Assembly (NCBI GenBank): GCA_019414665.1
Contig: DXLO01000004.1
Span: forward strand, 41,742-105,741
DNA from: Bacteroides sp.
GTDB taxonomy: Bacteria; Bacteroidota; Bacteroidia; Bacteroidales; Bacteroidaceae
DNA: 64,000 nt
Reading direction: 5' to 3'
The stretch's first letter is position 1. Every line of letters starts with the position of its first letter. The notes under the pieces were generated by a model, which searched no databases, had not been told where the DNA came from, and saw nothing but the letters and a program-made list of their open reading frames with translations. Both the position numbers and the translations under genes were made by a program. Shown one piece after another: positions 16,995 to 26,586 of this stretch.

Positions 16995-19082
16995 ATGAAA
17001 AGACTATTATTTACGTTAGCGACGTGTTGTGTAATGTGTGCATGTGAACAGAAAACAGAAATGAATCCGTTCTTTACGGAATTCCAGACCGAGTACGGTG
17101 CTCCCGATTTTACTAAGATCAGACTGGAGCATTATGAGCCTGCTTTCTTGAAAGGAATAGAGGAGCAGAATGCGGAAATTAAGGCAATAGTTGATAATCC
17201 CGAGGAACCTACTTTTGAAAATACCATTGTGGCGCTGGATAAAAGTGGCGGGATTCTGGCGAGAGTAAGTGGGGTGTTTTTTGCATTGACCGAAGCGGAT
17301 ACAAATGATTCGTTGACGGCCTTGAATGAAAAGATGGCTCCTGTACTTTCAGAACATAGTGATAATATTTATTTGAATCAGGATTTGTATAAACGGGTGG
17401 CTGATGTGCATCAACAGGAACAGGAAGGTAAGATAACTCTTACGACTGAGCAACACCGGCTGTTGGACAAGTATTATAAAGCTTTTGTCCGTTCGGGTGC
17501 CGGACTGGATGCCGGAAAACAATCCCGTTTGAGGGAGATCAATAAAGAATTGTCGACTTTGGGGATTGCTTTCGACAATCATATCTTAAATGAGAATAAC
17601 GCTTATCAGTTGGTTATCGAGAATGAGGCTGATTTGGCCGGGTTACCCGAATGGGTGAAAGCGGGGGCCGCAGAGGAAGCGAAAGCTGCTGGAAAAGAAG
17701 GGAAATGGCTATTCACTTTGCAAAACTCCAGTCGCTTGCCTTTTTTGCAATATGCTGAAAACCGTGAGCTAAGAAAAAATATTTATGAAGCTTATATCAA
17801 CCGGGGGAATCATGATGATGCGAATGACAATAAAGAGATATTGGGAAAGATCATGGCATTGCGTTTGGAACAGGCAAAATTATTAGGATTCGATTGTTAT
17901 TCCAATTTTGTACTGGATGAGAACATGGCTAAGAATTCGCAGACAGTCATGGATTTCTTGAACAACCTGTGGGGATACTCACTGGAAAATGCAAAGAAAG
18001 AGGCCGCCGAGTTGCAGAAAATAATGGATAAGGAAGGTAAGGGAGAGAAGCTGGCTGCATGGGACTGGTGGTATTATGCCGAAAAATTGCGTCAGGAAAA
18101 GTATGATTTGAATGAAGATGAAATCAAGCCCTATTTCAGTTTGGAAGATGTGCGTAGCGGATTGTATACCGTGGCCAACAAACTGTATGGCATTACATTG
18201 ACTGAACTGAATGATGTGCCCGTATATGAGCCGGATGTGAAAGTGTATGAAGTAAAGGATGCCGATGGCTCATTTTTGGGATTGTTCTATGCGGATTACT
18301 TTCCACGCGCAGGTAAGCGTGGTGGCGCATGGATGAGTAATTTTCGTGAACAGGCCGGTGAAGTACGTCCTTTAATTTATAATGTGGCAAGTTTTACTAA
18401 ACCTGCAGGAAATATGCCTTCTTTACTGACTTTGGATGAGGTGGAAACCATGTTTCATGAGTTTGGACATGCATTGCACGGTATGCTGACCAAGTGTAAC
18501 TACAAAGGAGTGTCCGGTACCAGTGTGGCGCAGGATTTTGTAGAACTTCCTTCACAGATTATGGAACACTGGGCTGTAGAACCTGAAGTGCTGAAACTCT
18601 ATGCCAAGCATTATGAAACAAGAGAAGTGATTCCGGATGAGCTGATTACGAAAATCCAAAATCAGGGTACTTTTAATCAAGGTTTTATGACTACGGAATT
18701 ATTGGCAGCCGCTTTGCTTGATATGGAACTGCATAACCTGACTGATACAGACAACCTGAATGTCGTTGCTTTTGAAAAAGAAACGATGGACAAGCTGGGG
18801 CTGATTCCTGAAATAGCTCCTCGGTATCGCGCCACTTATTTTAGTCATATTATAGGTGGATATGCTGCTGGGTATTACAGCTATCTATGGGCAGAAGTTC
18901 TTGACACGGATGCTTTTGAAGCGTTTAAAGAACATGGAGTGTTCGATAAAAATACCGCAGACTCTTTCCGTAAAAATATTCTAGAGAAAGGTGGAACGGA
19001 AGATCCTATGACCCTTTACAGAGGTTTTCGTGGGGCTGATCCCAGCTTGGAACCCTTGCTTAAAAACAGGGGTTTGAAATAA
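16995..19082 (+). CDS. M3 family metallopeptidase lipoprotein (peptidyl-dipeptidase Dcp-like)
   Basis: 695 residues starting with a lipoprotein signal whose lipobox is VMCAC. Zinc site His488-Glu489-Phe-Gly-His492 lies in MFHEFGHALHG. The substrate-binding C-terminal segment (YRATYFSHIIGGYAAGYYSYLWAE) is typical of M3A enzymes. Members cut dipeptides or short segments from oligopeptides. The lipid anchor puts it in the periplasm, where it would recycle peptides. It begins 27 bp after the endonuclease-fold gene and ends the operon at the 19109 terminator. Confidence 0.92.
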   Translation: MKRLLFTLATCCVMCACEQKTEMNPFFTEFQTEYGAPDFTKIRLEHYEPAFLKGIEEQNAEIKAIVDNPEEPTFENTIVALDKSGGILARVSGVFFALTEADTNDSLTALNEKMAPVLSEHSDNIYLNQDLYKRVADVHQQEQEGKITLTTEQHRLLDKYYKAFVRSGAGLDAGKQSRLREINKELSTLGIAFDNHILNENNAYQLVIENEADLAGLPEWVKAGAAEEAKAAGKEGKWLFTLQNSSRLPFLQYAENRELRKNIYEAYINRGNHDDANDNKEILGKIMALRLEQAKLLGFDCYSNFVLDENMAKNSQTVMDFLNNLWGYSLENAKKEAAELQKIMDKEGKGEKLAAWDWWYYAEKLRQEKYDLNEDEIKPYFSLEDVRSGLYTVANKLYGITLTELNDVPVYEPDVKVYEVKDADGSFLGLFYADYFPRAGKRGGAWMSNFREQAGEVRPLIYNVASFTKPAGNMPSLLTLDEVETMFHEFGHALHGMLTKCNYKGVSGTSVAQDFVELPSQIMEHWAVEPEVLKLYAKHYETREVIPDELITKIQNQGTFNQGFMTTELLAAALLDMELHNLTDTDNLNVVAFEKETMDKLGLIPEIAPRYRATYFSHIIGGYAAGYYSYLWAEVLDTDAFEAFKEHGVFDKNTADSFRKNILEKGGTEDPMTLYRGFRGADPSLEPLLKNRGLK

Positions 19083-19108
19083 AATAGACTGTGAGATAGA
19101 ATAATTTA

Positions 19109-19139
19109 GGCTGCAAAAAATGCTTTTGCAGCCTTTTTT
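19109..19139 (+). terminator. Terminator of the rhomboid-M3 peptidase operon
   Basis: GGCTGCAAAA, loop AATGC, TTTTGCAGCC, then six T residues. Confidence 0.9.
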
Positions 19140-19194
19140 CTCTTTTGGAATCTAAATATTTGTGTTTGATACCGTGGGAATGTGAAAAAAAAAC

Positions 19195-19202
19195 TATATT
19201 TG
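19195..19202 (+). promoter_or_regulatory. -7 box of secDF
   Basis: TATATTTG matches TAnnTTTG 58 bp before ATG 19261. The nearest upstream TTTG is 26 bp away, longer than ideal. Confidence 0.45.
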
Positions 19203-19260
19203 CAACCTTGTATAAACTAAGAATTAATCAAAAAGTAAAAATAATAAATTTCAAAGTAAC

Positions 19261-22248
19261 ATGCAAAACAAAGGATTTGTAAAGGTTTTTGCGGTATTAC
19301 TCACCCTTGTATGTGTGTTTTATCTTTCTTTCTCTTTTGTGACCCGCTATCACATGGACAAAGCGGCACAAGACCCGAAAGGTGAAGCACATTACCTTGA
19401 TTCTATGCAGAATGAAAAAGTTTATTTGGGTAGTTATACGCTGAAACAGTGTCGCGAGATGGAGATTGGTCTGGGTCTGGACCTGAAAGGTGGTATGAAC
19501 GTTATCCTTGAAGTTTCTGTACCGGATGTAGTGAAGGCTTTGGCTGACAACAAGACTGATGAAGCTTTTAACAAAGCGGTTGCAGAAGCATCAAAACAAT
19601 CTATCACTAGTCAGGATGACTTTATCACTCTTTTTGTAAAAGAGTATAAGAAACAAGCTCCCAATGGCAAATTGGCTGAATTATTTGCTACTCAGCAGTT
19701 GAAAGACAAAGTAACCACCCGCAGTTCCGACAGTGAAGTTGAAAAAGTATTGCGCGAAGAGGTAAAGGCTGCTATCGACAACTCTTATAATGTATTACGT
19801 ACACGTATTGACCGCTTTGGTGTGGCACAGCCTAACATTCAGGCGTTGGAAGGAAAGATGGGCCGTATCATGGTGGAACTGCCGGGTATCAAAGAACCGG
19901 AACGTGTCAGAAAACTGTTGCAGGGATCTGCTAACTTGGAATTCTGGGAAACTTTCGACGCAAAAGAAATAGTTCCTTATCTTTCTTCTGTAGATAACAG
20001 ACTGCGTGATATTCTTGCCGTTGAAAGTGGTGCTGCTTCTGCTGATTCTGTAGCTACTGATACTGTTGCTGTTGCACAGGCTTCTGCAATTTCTGCTGCC
20101 GACAGTCTTGCAGCCGCATTGAAAGGCGAAACGGCAAGTAACTCTGCCGCAATGGAGCAGATGAAGAAAGAACATCCGTTGGCTTCTGTTCTTCAATTAA
20201 ATCCGAATGGTTACGGGTCGGTGGTAGGTTATGCCGATTATAAAGATACTGCTCAGGTAAACCAGTACCTTGCTATGAAAGAAGTGAAAGAAATGTTGCC
20301 GAAAGATCTTCGTTTGAAATGGGGTGTAAAGGCTGCTGACTTTGACAAGCAGGGACGTATCTTTGAATTGTATGCTATCAAGTCTACTGAACGTAACGGA
20401 CGTGCTCCGTTGGAAGGTGATGTGATCACTGATGCTAAAGATGAATATGACCAGTTCAACAAGCCTTGTGTCAGTATGTCTATGAACACTGACGGCGCAC
20501 GCCGCTGGGCTGTTCTGACAAAGAACAATGTAGGCAAGGCTATCGCTATCGTACTGGATGGTTACGTATACAGCGCTCCGAATGTAAACGGTGAAATTAC
20601 GGGGGGACACTCTCAGATTACCGGTAACTTTACTCCGGAGGTGACAAAAGACTTGGCTAACGTATTGAAGTCTGGTAAGATGCCTGCTCCTGCACGTATC
20701 GTTCAGGAGGATATTGTTGGTCCGTCATTGGGTCAGGAATCTATCAATCAAGGTATTATTTCATTTGTTGTTGCGTTGATTCTGTTGATGATCTATATGT
20801 GCGCTATGTACGGATTGATTCCGGGTATGGTTGCCAACTGCGCATTGGTTGTTAACTTCTTCTTCACATTAGGAATCCTTACCTCGTTCCAAGCTGCACT
20901 GACCATGTCTGGTATTGCCGGTATGGTGTTGTCATTGGGTATGGCTGTAGATGCTAACGTGTTGATTTATGAACGTACAAAAGAAGAATTGAGAGCCGGT
21001 AAAACTGTTAAGGCTGCTTTAGCAGACGGTTATTCTAACGCATTCTCTGCTATTTTTGACTCAAACTTGACATCAATTATCACTGGTATCATTCTGTTCT
21101 ATTTCGGTACGGGTCCGATTCGTGGTTTTGCCACTACGTTGATTATCGGTATCCTCTGCTCATTCTTTACAGCAGTATTCTTGACCCGTATTGTTTATGA
21201 GCACTTCATGAATAAAGACAAGTGGCTGAACTTGACATTCACTACAGGGATCTCCAAGAATCTGATGCAGAACGTGAATTACAACTTTATGGGAATGATG
21301 AAACGTTCATTCACGGTATTCGGAGCGATTATCGTTATCTGTATCATTTCATTCTTTATCCGTGGTTTGGCGCAGAGTATTGACTTTACCGGTGGACGTA
21401 ACTTCGTAGTTCAGTTTGAACAGCAGGTTGAACCTGAAACAGTGCGTGACCTGTTGAAGAAGAAAATCACAGAAGATAATGTACAGGCTATTGCTTTGGG
21501 TACAGACAAGAAGACAATCCGTATTACAACCAATTACCGTATTAATGAAGATTCTCCTACTATCGACTCTGAAATTGAAGAGTTCTTGTATCAGTCTTTG
21601 AAAGATGGTAACTTGCTGGGCGAAGGCACTACATTGGAAATCTTTATTGACCGTGATAATCGTGTCGGTGGTTCTATCATCAGTTCTCAGAAAGTAGGTC
21701 CTAGTATCGCTGATGATATCAAGACTTCGGCTGTCTGGTCTGTATTGTTTGCATTGGTGGCTATCGGTTTGTATATCTTGCTGCGTTTCCGCAATGTAGC
21801 TTATAGTGTGGGTGCGACTGTTGCATTGGCTGTCGATACTATTTTGATCATCGGTGCATACTCGTTATGTTATGGATGGGTTCCGTTCTCATTGGAAATT
21901 GACCAGACTTTTATTGGCGCTATTTTGACCGCTATCGGTTATTCTATCAATGACAAGGTGGTTATCTTTGACCGTATCCGTGAGTTCTTCGGTCTGTATC
22001 CGAAACGTAACCGTATGCAGTTGTTTAATGATTCATTGAATACTACTTTGGCTCGTACCATCAATACTTCATTAAGTACATTGATCGTATTGTTGTGTAT
22101 CTTCGTGCTGGGTGGTGACAGTATCCGCAGCTTCGCCTTTGCAATGATTTTGGGCGTTGTGATCGGTACATTGTCTTCTATCTTCATTGCTGCTCCTATC
22201 GCTTACCTGACTATGGGTAACAAGATGCCGGAAGAAACAAAGGCATAA
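19261..22248 (+). CDS. secDF: Protein translocase subunit SecDF (fused)
   Basis: 995 residues combining SecD (about 1-650) and SecF (about 660-995), as usual in Bacteroidetes. Each half starts with one membrane segment, has a periplasmic domain (DRFGVAQPNIQ in the SecD P1 domain) and ends with five membrane helices. Key motifs are GMAVDANVLIYERTKEELR in SecD and GYSINDKVVIFDRIREF in SecF. The complex uses proton flow to pull secreted proteins out of SecYEG. The P1 domain holds an Ala/Ser-rich low-complexity insert near residues 255-305. The gene is monocistronic. Confidence 0.97.
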   Translation: MQNKGFVKVFAVLLTLVCVFYLSFSFVTRYHMDKAAQDPKGEAHYLDSMQNEKVYLGSYTLKQCREMEIGLGLDLKGGMNVILEVSVPDVVKALADNKTDEAFNKAVAEASKQSITSQDDFITLFVKEYKKQAPNGKLAELFATQQLKDKVTTRSSDSEVEKVLREEVKAAIDNSYNVLRTRIDRFGVAQPNIQALEGKMGRIMVELPGIKEPERVRKLLQGSANLEFWETFDAKEIVPYLSSVDNRLRDILAVESGAASADSVATDTVAVAQASAISAADSLAAALKGETASNSAAMEQMKKEHPLASVLQLNPNGYGSVVGYADYKDTAQVNQYLAMKEVKEMLPKDLRLKWGVKAADFDKQGRIFELYAIKSTERNGRAPLEGDVITDAKDEYDQFNKPCVSMSMNTDGARRWAVLTKNNVGKAIAIVLDGYVYSAPNVNGEITGGHSQITGNFTPEVTKDLANVLKSGKMPAPARIVQEDIVGPSLGQESINQGIISFVVALILLMIYMCAMYGLIPGMVANCALVVNFFFTLGILTSFQAALTMSGIAGMVLSLGMAVDANVLIYERTKEELRAGKTVKAALADGYSNAFSAIFDSNLTSIITGIILFYFGTGPIRGFATTLIIGILCSFFTAVFLTRIVYEHFMNKDKWLNLTFTTGISKNLMQNVNYNFMGMMKRSFTVFGAIIVICIISFFIRGLAQSIDFTGGRNFVVQFEQQVEPETVRDLLKKKITEDNVQAIALGTDKKTIRITTNYRINEDSPTIDSEIEEFLYQSLKDGNLLGEGTTLEIFIDRDNRVGGSIISSQKVGPSIADDIKTSAVWSVLFALVAIGLYILLRFRNVAYSVGATVALAVDTILIIGAYSLCYGWVPFSLEIDQTFIGAILTAIGYSINDKVVIFDRIREFFGLYPKRNRMQLFNDSLNTTLARTINTSLSTLIVLLCIFVLGGDSIRSFAFAMILGVVIGTLSSIFIAAPIAYLTMGNKMPEETKA

Positions 22249-22272
22249 GAAGGTTTCTTTTAAGAAATAAAT

Positions 22273-22314
22273 AAAAAGAGGAGGATGCTCATTCATGAGC
22301 ATCCTCCTCTTTTT
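22273..22314. terminator. Bidirectional terminator between secDF and the sugar kinase gene
   Basis: A perfect 19-bp stem (AAAAAGAGGAGGATGCTCA and its complement) with loop TTCA. A and T runs sit at both ends, so it serves both convergent transcripts. Confidence 0.9.
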
Positions 22315-22379
22315 ATAATGGTCGATTGGAATTGGTTTGTGGAAAAAGGGTAGATGAATCTTCTGTGGCTTCAAAAATT

Positions 22380-22467
22380 AACTTAAGTACATTGGGTAAG
22401 TAACTTAGCTTACTTGGCATTTCAACTTAACTTGCTTGTCCCATGAAGTTAACTTGCTTTTTTACGC
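22380..22467. repeat. Four-unit 22-bp tandem repeat array (AACTTA type)
   Basis: Units start at 22380, 22402, 22424 and 22446, each exactly 22 bp and each beginning AACTTA or AAGTTA. Units 2-4 share the next stretch (GCTTACTTG, ACTTGCTTG, ACTTGCTT). Internal dyads such as AACTTAAGT and AAGTTAACTT occur. The array lies 66 bp past the secDF terminator and before the stop of the sugar kinase gene. Confidence 0.75.
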
Positions 22468-22512
22468 TGTATCTTGCAGATCAATTCTGTTTGGCTATAA
22501 TCGTGAAAATAG

Positions 22513-23577
22513 TTATCTGACTACTCTTCCTGAAGTGTTTCCTTGCATTAACTCTTCCACTTCTTCTACTGTTACTTGATTGAAATCTCCATATATGGTA
22601 TTTTTCAATGCAGATGCGGCAAGGGCGAATTCCAATGTTTTTTGGTCATTGTCGGGGTAGGTCAGCAAACCATAAATCATGCCGCCTACAAATGCATCTC
22701 CTGCACCCACACGGTCTACTTCATGGACAATATCGTAAATGCCGGTATGCCTTAATGTTCCTTTAGAATAAAGTATGGCTGCCAGCAGATTGTGATTGGA
22801 AGTGATGGTATTACGCAACTCCAGAAACATTTTCTGGCATCGGGGAGCTTGTTCTGATACTTTTTGACCGAATACTTTGAAACCGGACAAATCTAATGGA
22901 TATGAGGTGTCTACAGCTTTAAAACCTACCGGGGGAATGCCGAAAATTTCTTTGTATTCGGGTTCTGCACCAAAAATGACATCACTATATTGAACAAGGG
23001 GGAGCATTACCTCTGATGCGGATTTACCGTAATTCCATAATTTTTTGCGGAAATTTAAGTCGCATGAGATTGTTAATCCCAGGCGGTCTGCTGTTTGCAG
23101 TGCTTCCAGGCAGGCATCTGCTCCTTCCTGTGACAGGGACGCTGCTATACCCGACCAGTGGAACCAGCCTGCATCGGAAAGAATCTTTTCCCAGTCTATC
23201 ATGCCGGGACGTAAAGTGGCAAAGGAAGAGCCTTCACGGTCATATACTACATTGGAGTTACGAAATGCTGCACCGCTTTCCAGAAAGTATAATCCCATGC
23301 GTTTCCCACCATAAATAATGCCGTCTGTACCTAATCCGTAAGCTTGGAGTGAGTTTACGCAGGCTTGTGCCATTGCATTCTCGGGAAGTCTGGTAACGAA
23401 TTCTGTGGGGATGCCGAAGTTGACCAGTGATATGGCTACATTCGCTTCACTTCCTCCATAAGTAGCAATAAACTCGTTTGTTTGGGAAAAGCGCTGGAAT
23501 TTGGGGGCGGTCAGCCTTAGCATTACTTCTCCGAATGTAACGACTTTCTTGTTCTGGGTAATAGCTCTTGTATTCAT
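22513..23577 (-). CDS. kdgK: PfkB-family sugar kinase, probably 2-keto-3-deoxygluconate kinase
   Basis: 354 residues of the ribokinase fold. The C-terminal signature DRVGAGDAFVGGMIYGLL contains the anion-hole GAGD and the catalytic Asp. The N-terminal part (YGGSEANVAISLVNFGI) binds sugar. The segment RMGLYFLESGAAFRNSNVVYDREGS resembles KdgK proteins, which phosphorylate KDG in uronate breakdown. No KDPG aldolase gene is adjacent, so a fructokinase-like role is not excluded. A hairpin separates it from tdh upstream on the same strand. Confidence 0.75.
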   Translation of the reverse strand: MNTRAITQNKKVVTFGEVMLRLTAPKFQRFSQTNEFIATYGGSEANVAISLVNFGIPTEFVTRLPENAMAQACVNSLQAYGLGTDGIIYGGKRMGLYFLESGAAFRNSNVVYDREGSSFATLRPGMIDWEKILSDAGWFHWSGIAASLSQEGADACLEALQTADRLGLTISCDLNFRKKLWNYGKSASEVMLPLVQYSDVIFGAEPEYKEIFGIPPVGFKAVDTSYPLDLSGFKVFGQKVSEQAPRCQKMFLELRNTITSNHNLLAAILYSKGTLRHTGIYDIVHEVDRVGAGDAFVGGMIYGLLTYPDNDQKTLEFALAASALKNTIYGDFNQVTVEEVEELMQGNTSGRVVR

Positions 23578-23651
23578 AGTATGTTTTTAATCAGTATGTT
23601 AATTTGCACGAAGATACGATCAAAATTTTATATAAGTGCAAGAAATGTATA

Positions 23652-23699
23652 AAAATAGCCTTCTCTATCTTTTCCATATAGAATAGAGAAGGCTATTTT
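23652..23699 (-). terminator. Terminator of tdh
   Basis: A perfect 17-bp stem (AAAATAGCCTTCTCTAT and its complement) with a 14-nt loop and a T-rich exit on the minus strand. Confidence 0.85.
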
Positions 23700-23719
23700 A
23701 TTTATTCAATATTAGTGGT

Positions 23720-24673
23720 TTATTTATTGAATCGTATTTTTAGTTTGGCAAGCATATCCTGTGTCATGCTGTCTAGATCATATTCCGGTTTCCATCCCCA
23801 TTCCTCACGGGCACAAGTGTCGTCCAGTGAGTTCGGCCATGATTCGGCGATAGCTTGACGTAGCGGATCTACTTTGTACTCCATATGGAAGTCGGGCATA
23901 TACTTCTTTATATTGTTACAAATAATTTCCGGATCAAAACTCATTGAAGCAATGTTGAACGAATTGCGATGAATTAGTTTATCGGGATTCGCCTCCATGA
24001 TTTCAATGGCTGCACGTAAACCGTCAGGCATATACATCATATCCATGAATGTACCGGCTGCAATAGGACATTCAAATTTTTCACCTTTTACAGCCGAATA
24101 ATAGATGTCTACAGCATAATCGGTAGTCCCGCCACCCGGAGGTGTGACATACGAAATTAATCCGGGGAAACGAACGGAGCGGGTATCTACGCCAAAACGG
24201 ATATGGTAATAATCGCTCAGTAATTCTCCTGATACTTTTGTAACGCCATACATGGTACGCGGATTACGGATAGTGTCTTGCGGGGTCTTGTCTTTAGGGG
24301 TGTTGTTGCCGAAGACACCGATAGAACTTGGGGTAAATACGGCGCAACCCATTTCGCGTGCTACTTCCAATACGTTGAACAGGCCTCCCATGCCTATTTT
24401 CCATGCTAGTTGAGGTTTGGCTTCTGCTACAGCCGATAGTAAGGCTGCCAGGTTGTAAATAGTGTCGATGTTGTACTTTGATACAGTTTCGGCAATTTGT
24501 TGTTCGTTGGTGATATCTACGATGGCAGAAGGGCCTGATTCTTTTAATTCCCCTTTAGGCTCGGCACCGGGAATATATCCGGCTACGATATTACCATTGT
24601 AAATACTTCTCAATTTCATGGTTAGTTCCGAACCGATCTGACCGGTGGAGCCGATAATTAATACATTTTTCAT
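23720..24673 (-). CDS. L-threonine 3-dehydrogenase, short-chain (epimerase-like) type
   Basis: 317 residues with Rossmann motif GSTGQIGSEL near the N-terminus and the SDR catalytic pair Tyr142/Lys146 (TMYGVTKVSGE). The family resembles UDP-sugar epimerases, but this subgroup oxidises L-threonine to 2-amino-3-ketobutyrate. The divergent neighbour encodes the next enzyme, Kbl, which strongly supports this reading. Motifs FPGLISYVTPPGGGTTDYA and DMMYMPDGLRAAI are typical of bacterial SDR threonine dehydrogenases. Confidence 0.88.
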   Translation of the reverse strand: MKNVLIIGSTGQIGSELTMKLRSIYNGNIVAGYIPGAEPKGELKESGPSAIVDITNEQQIAETVSKYNIDTIYNLAALLSAVAEAKPQLAWKIGMGGLFNVLEVAREMGCAVFTPSSIGVFGNNTPKDKTPQDTIRNPRTMYGVTKVSGELLSDYYHIRFGVDTRSVRFPGLISYVTPPGGGTTDYAVDIYYSAVKGEKFECPIAAGTFMDMMYMPDGLRAAIEIMEANPDKLIHRNSFNIASMSFDPEIICNNIKKYMPDFHMEYKVDPLRQAIAESWPNSLDDTCAREEWGWKPEYDLDSMTQDMLAKLKIRFNK

Positions 24674-24707
24674 AGTTTGCTATTTGCTTTAAGTTTTCTT
24701 TTGGAAG

Positions 24708-24741
24708 CAAAGATAGATAGAAAACTGCATATTTTATCAAA
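24708..24741 (-). promoter_or_regulatory. Promoter of tdh
   Basis: On the minus strand TTTG, 22 bp, TATCTTTG; the -7 box is a perfect TAnnTTTG about 35 bp before the start. Confidence 0.5.
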
Positions 24742-24843
24742 ATTTTCTCTATAATTTAATCGGATATCAAAAAAAAATAAGAACTTTGTCAAGCCAGACT
24801 GATTTTTAAACTTAAACTATATACTTAATAAAAAAACAAAGCT

Positions 24844-26034
24844 ATGTATGGTAAAATGAAGGAGTTCCTTGCGAAGGAACTGGCTGATATTAAGGCAGCC
24901 GGATTGTATAAAAATGAACGTATAATTACCACACCTCAGCGTGCGGACATCAAGGTGAATGACGGAGAAGATGTGTTGAACTTTTGTGCCAACAATTATT
25001 TAGGTTTGTCAGATAATCAACGCTTGATCAATGCTGCCAAAGAGGCGATGGACACACATGGCTTCGGTATGTCTTCCGTACGCTTTATCTGTGGAACTCA
25101 GGATTTGCACAAACAGCTGGAAGCTGCCATTTCTGATTATTTTAAAACAGAAGATACTATACTTTATGCAGCTTGTTTTGATGCTAACGGTGGTTTGTTC
25201 GAACCGCTGTTTACAGAAGAAGACGCTATTATTTCAGATGCGTTGAATCATGCATCTATTATAGATGGTGTACGCTTGTGTAAGGCAAAACGCTATCGTT
25301 ATGCCAATGCTGATATGGCTGACCTGGAACGTTGTTTGCAGGAAGCGCAGGCACAGCGTCATCGTATTATTGCTACAGATGGTGTATTCTCGATGGATGG
25401 TAATGTGGCTCCATTGGATAAGATTTGTGAACTGGCGGAAAAGTATGACGCGTTGGTTATGGTGGATGAATCTCATTCGGCCGGTGTAGTAGGTCCTACA
25501 GGGCATGGCGTGGCAGAACAGTTTAATGCATACGGGCGTGTGGATATCTTTACTGGTACATTAGGTAAAGCATTTGGTGGGGCAATGGGAGGATTTACCA
25601 CCGGTAAGAAAGAAATTATTGATATGTTGCGCCAGCGTTCCCGTCCTTATTTATTCTCTAATTCTGTAGCTCCTGCCATTATCGGTGCTAGTCTGGAAAT
25701 GTTTAAGATATTGAAAGAAAGTGATGCTTTGCATACTAAGCTGATGGATAATGTGAATTATTTCCGTGACAGGATGCTGGCTGCCGGTTTTGACATCAAA
25801 CCAACTCAGAGCGCGATTTGTGCTGTGATGCTTTATGATGCGAAACTGTCTCAGGATTTTGCCGCCAAGATGCAGAAAGAGGGCATATATGTAACCGGTT
25901 TCTATTATCCGGTTGTACCGAAAGGACAGGCACGTATCCGTGTCCAGTTGTCTGCCGGGCATGAAAAGGCACATTTGGATAAGGCAATTGCTGCATTTAT
26001 TAAAGTGGGCAAAGAACTTGGGGTGATTAAATAA
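24844..26034 (+). CDS. kbl: Glycine C-acetyltransferase (2-amino-3-ketobutyrate CoA ligase)
   Basis: 396 residues, the usual size. It is a PLP enzyme of the alpha-oxoamine synthase group. Schiff-base Lys242 lies in FTGTLGKAFGGAMGG, and DESHSAGVVGPTG holds the cofactor-binding Asp. FCANNYLGLSDN is the N-terminal signature. It splits 2-amino-3-ketobutyrate with CoA into glycine and acetyl-CoA. It is divergent from the threonine dehydrogenase gene, so together they convert threonine to glycine. Confidence 0.95.
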   Translation: MYGKMKEFLAKELADIKAAGLYKNERIITTPQRADIKVNDGEDVLNFCANNYLGLSDNQRLINAAKEAMDTHGFGMSSVRFICGTQDLHKQLEAAISDYFKTEDTILYAACFDANGGLFEPLFTEEDAIISDALNHASIIDGVRLCKAKRYRYANADMADLERCLQEAQAQRHRIIATDGVFSMDGNVAPLDKICELAEKYDALVMVDESHSAGVVGPTGHGVAEQFNAYGRVDIFTGTLGKAFGGAMGGFTTGKKEIIDMLRQRSRPYLFSNSVAPAIIGASLEMFKILKESDALHTKLMDNVNYFRDRMLAAGFDIKPTQSAICAVMLYDAKLSQDFAAKMQKEGIYVTGFYYPVVPKGQARIRVQLSAGHEKAHLDKAIAAFIKVGKELGVIK

Positions 26035-26061
26035 GCAGATTTGAAAGCTATCCAGTAAAAT

Positions 26062-26103
26062 AAGAGCAGTAAACGGTTGTATAACAATTGTTTACTGCTC
26101 TTT
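26062..26103 (+). terminator. Terminator of kbl
   Basis: A 13-bp stem AAGAGCAGTAAAC/GTTTACTGCTCTT, extended inside by GTTGT/ACAAT, ends two bases before the tRNA gene on the opposite strand. Confidence 0.75.
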
Positions 26104-26104
26104 G

Positions 26105-26176
26105 TAGCCCCGAGGGGAATCGAACCCCTATCTAAAGTTTAGGAAACTTCTATTCTATCCGTTGAACTACAAGGCC
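26105..26176 (-). tRNA. tRNA-Arg (anticodon CCT)
   Basis: Folds as a full cloverleaf on the minus strand. The acceptor GGCCTTG pairs with CGGGGCT through three G-U pairs. The D stem is GTTC/GAAT. The anticodon stem GAAGT/ACTTT carries loop TTCCTAA, giving anticodon CCT (codon AGG). The T arm is AGGGG-TTCGATT-CCCCT. The discriminator base is A and no CCA is encoded. Confidence 0.92.
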
Positions 26177-26188
26177 CCTTTATGGGTA

Positions 26189-26219
26189 CAAAGGTACTTC
26201 TTTTTGTTAAAATGGCAAT
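26189..26219 (-). promoter_or_regulatory. Promoter of tRNA-Arg
   Basis: On the minus strand ATTG, 19 bp, TACCTTTG. The start point would be a few bases before the tRNA 5' end. The rest of the gap (26220-26510) shows nothing I recognise. Confidence 0.5.
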
Positions 26220-26519
26220 ATGAAAGATTGAAAAATGTCTTAAGTGGGAAGAAAATAATCCTTTCTTTGTTGTTTTGTTGTTTTTTGTCTGTTTTTTATA
26301 ATCTAATAATGTTGTTATTCTGCTATAAACTTTCATGTTGTTCATAAAACATGGATAAAAATAATAAATTGTAAAAATGAATCGTTTTTGATGCTGTCAT
26401 AATGATAGGGATTTATGCTTTTAAACAGGTAATTATCTCTGCTTTTTCTTAGCTTGGAAACAAATAAACCTTTAATTTTGTACATTTTGATATTCAAACG
26501 TAGTTTGATAGCGGAATAT

Positions 26520-26550
26520 TTTGTCCTTTGACAGAACTTTCCGAACTTTG
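26520..26550 (+). promoter_or_regulatory. Possible promoter of korAB
   Basis: TTTG, 19 bp, GAACTTTG (one mismatch to TAnnTTTG), about 37 bp before ATG 26587. A perfect TAATTTTG also occurs further upstream at 26473-26480. Confidence 0.35.
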
Positions 26551-26586
26551 CAAACAGTGAAATTTTGTAACCCTAAATAATAAGTT

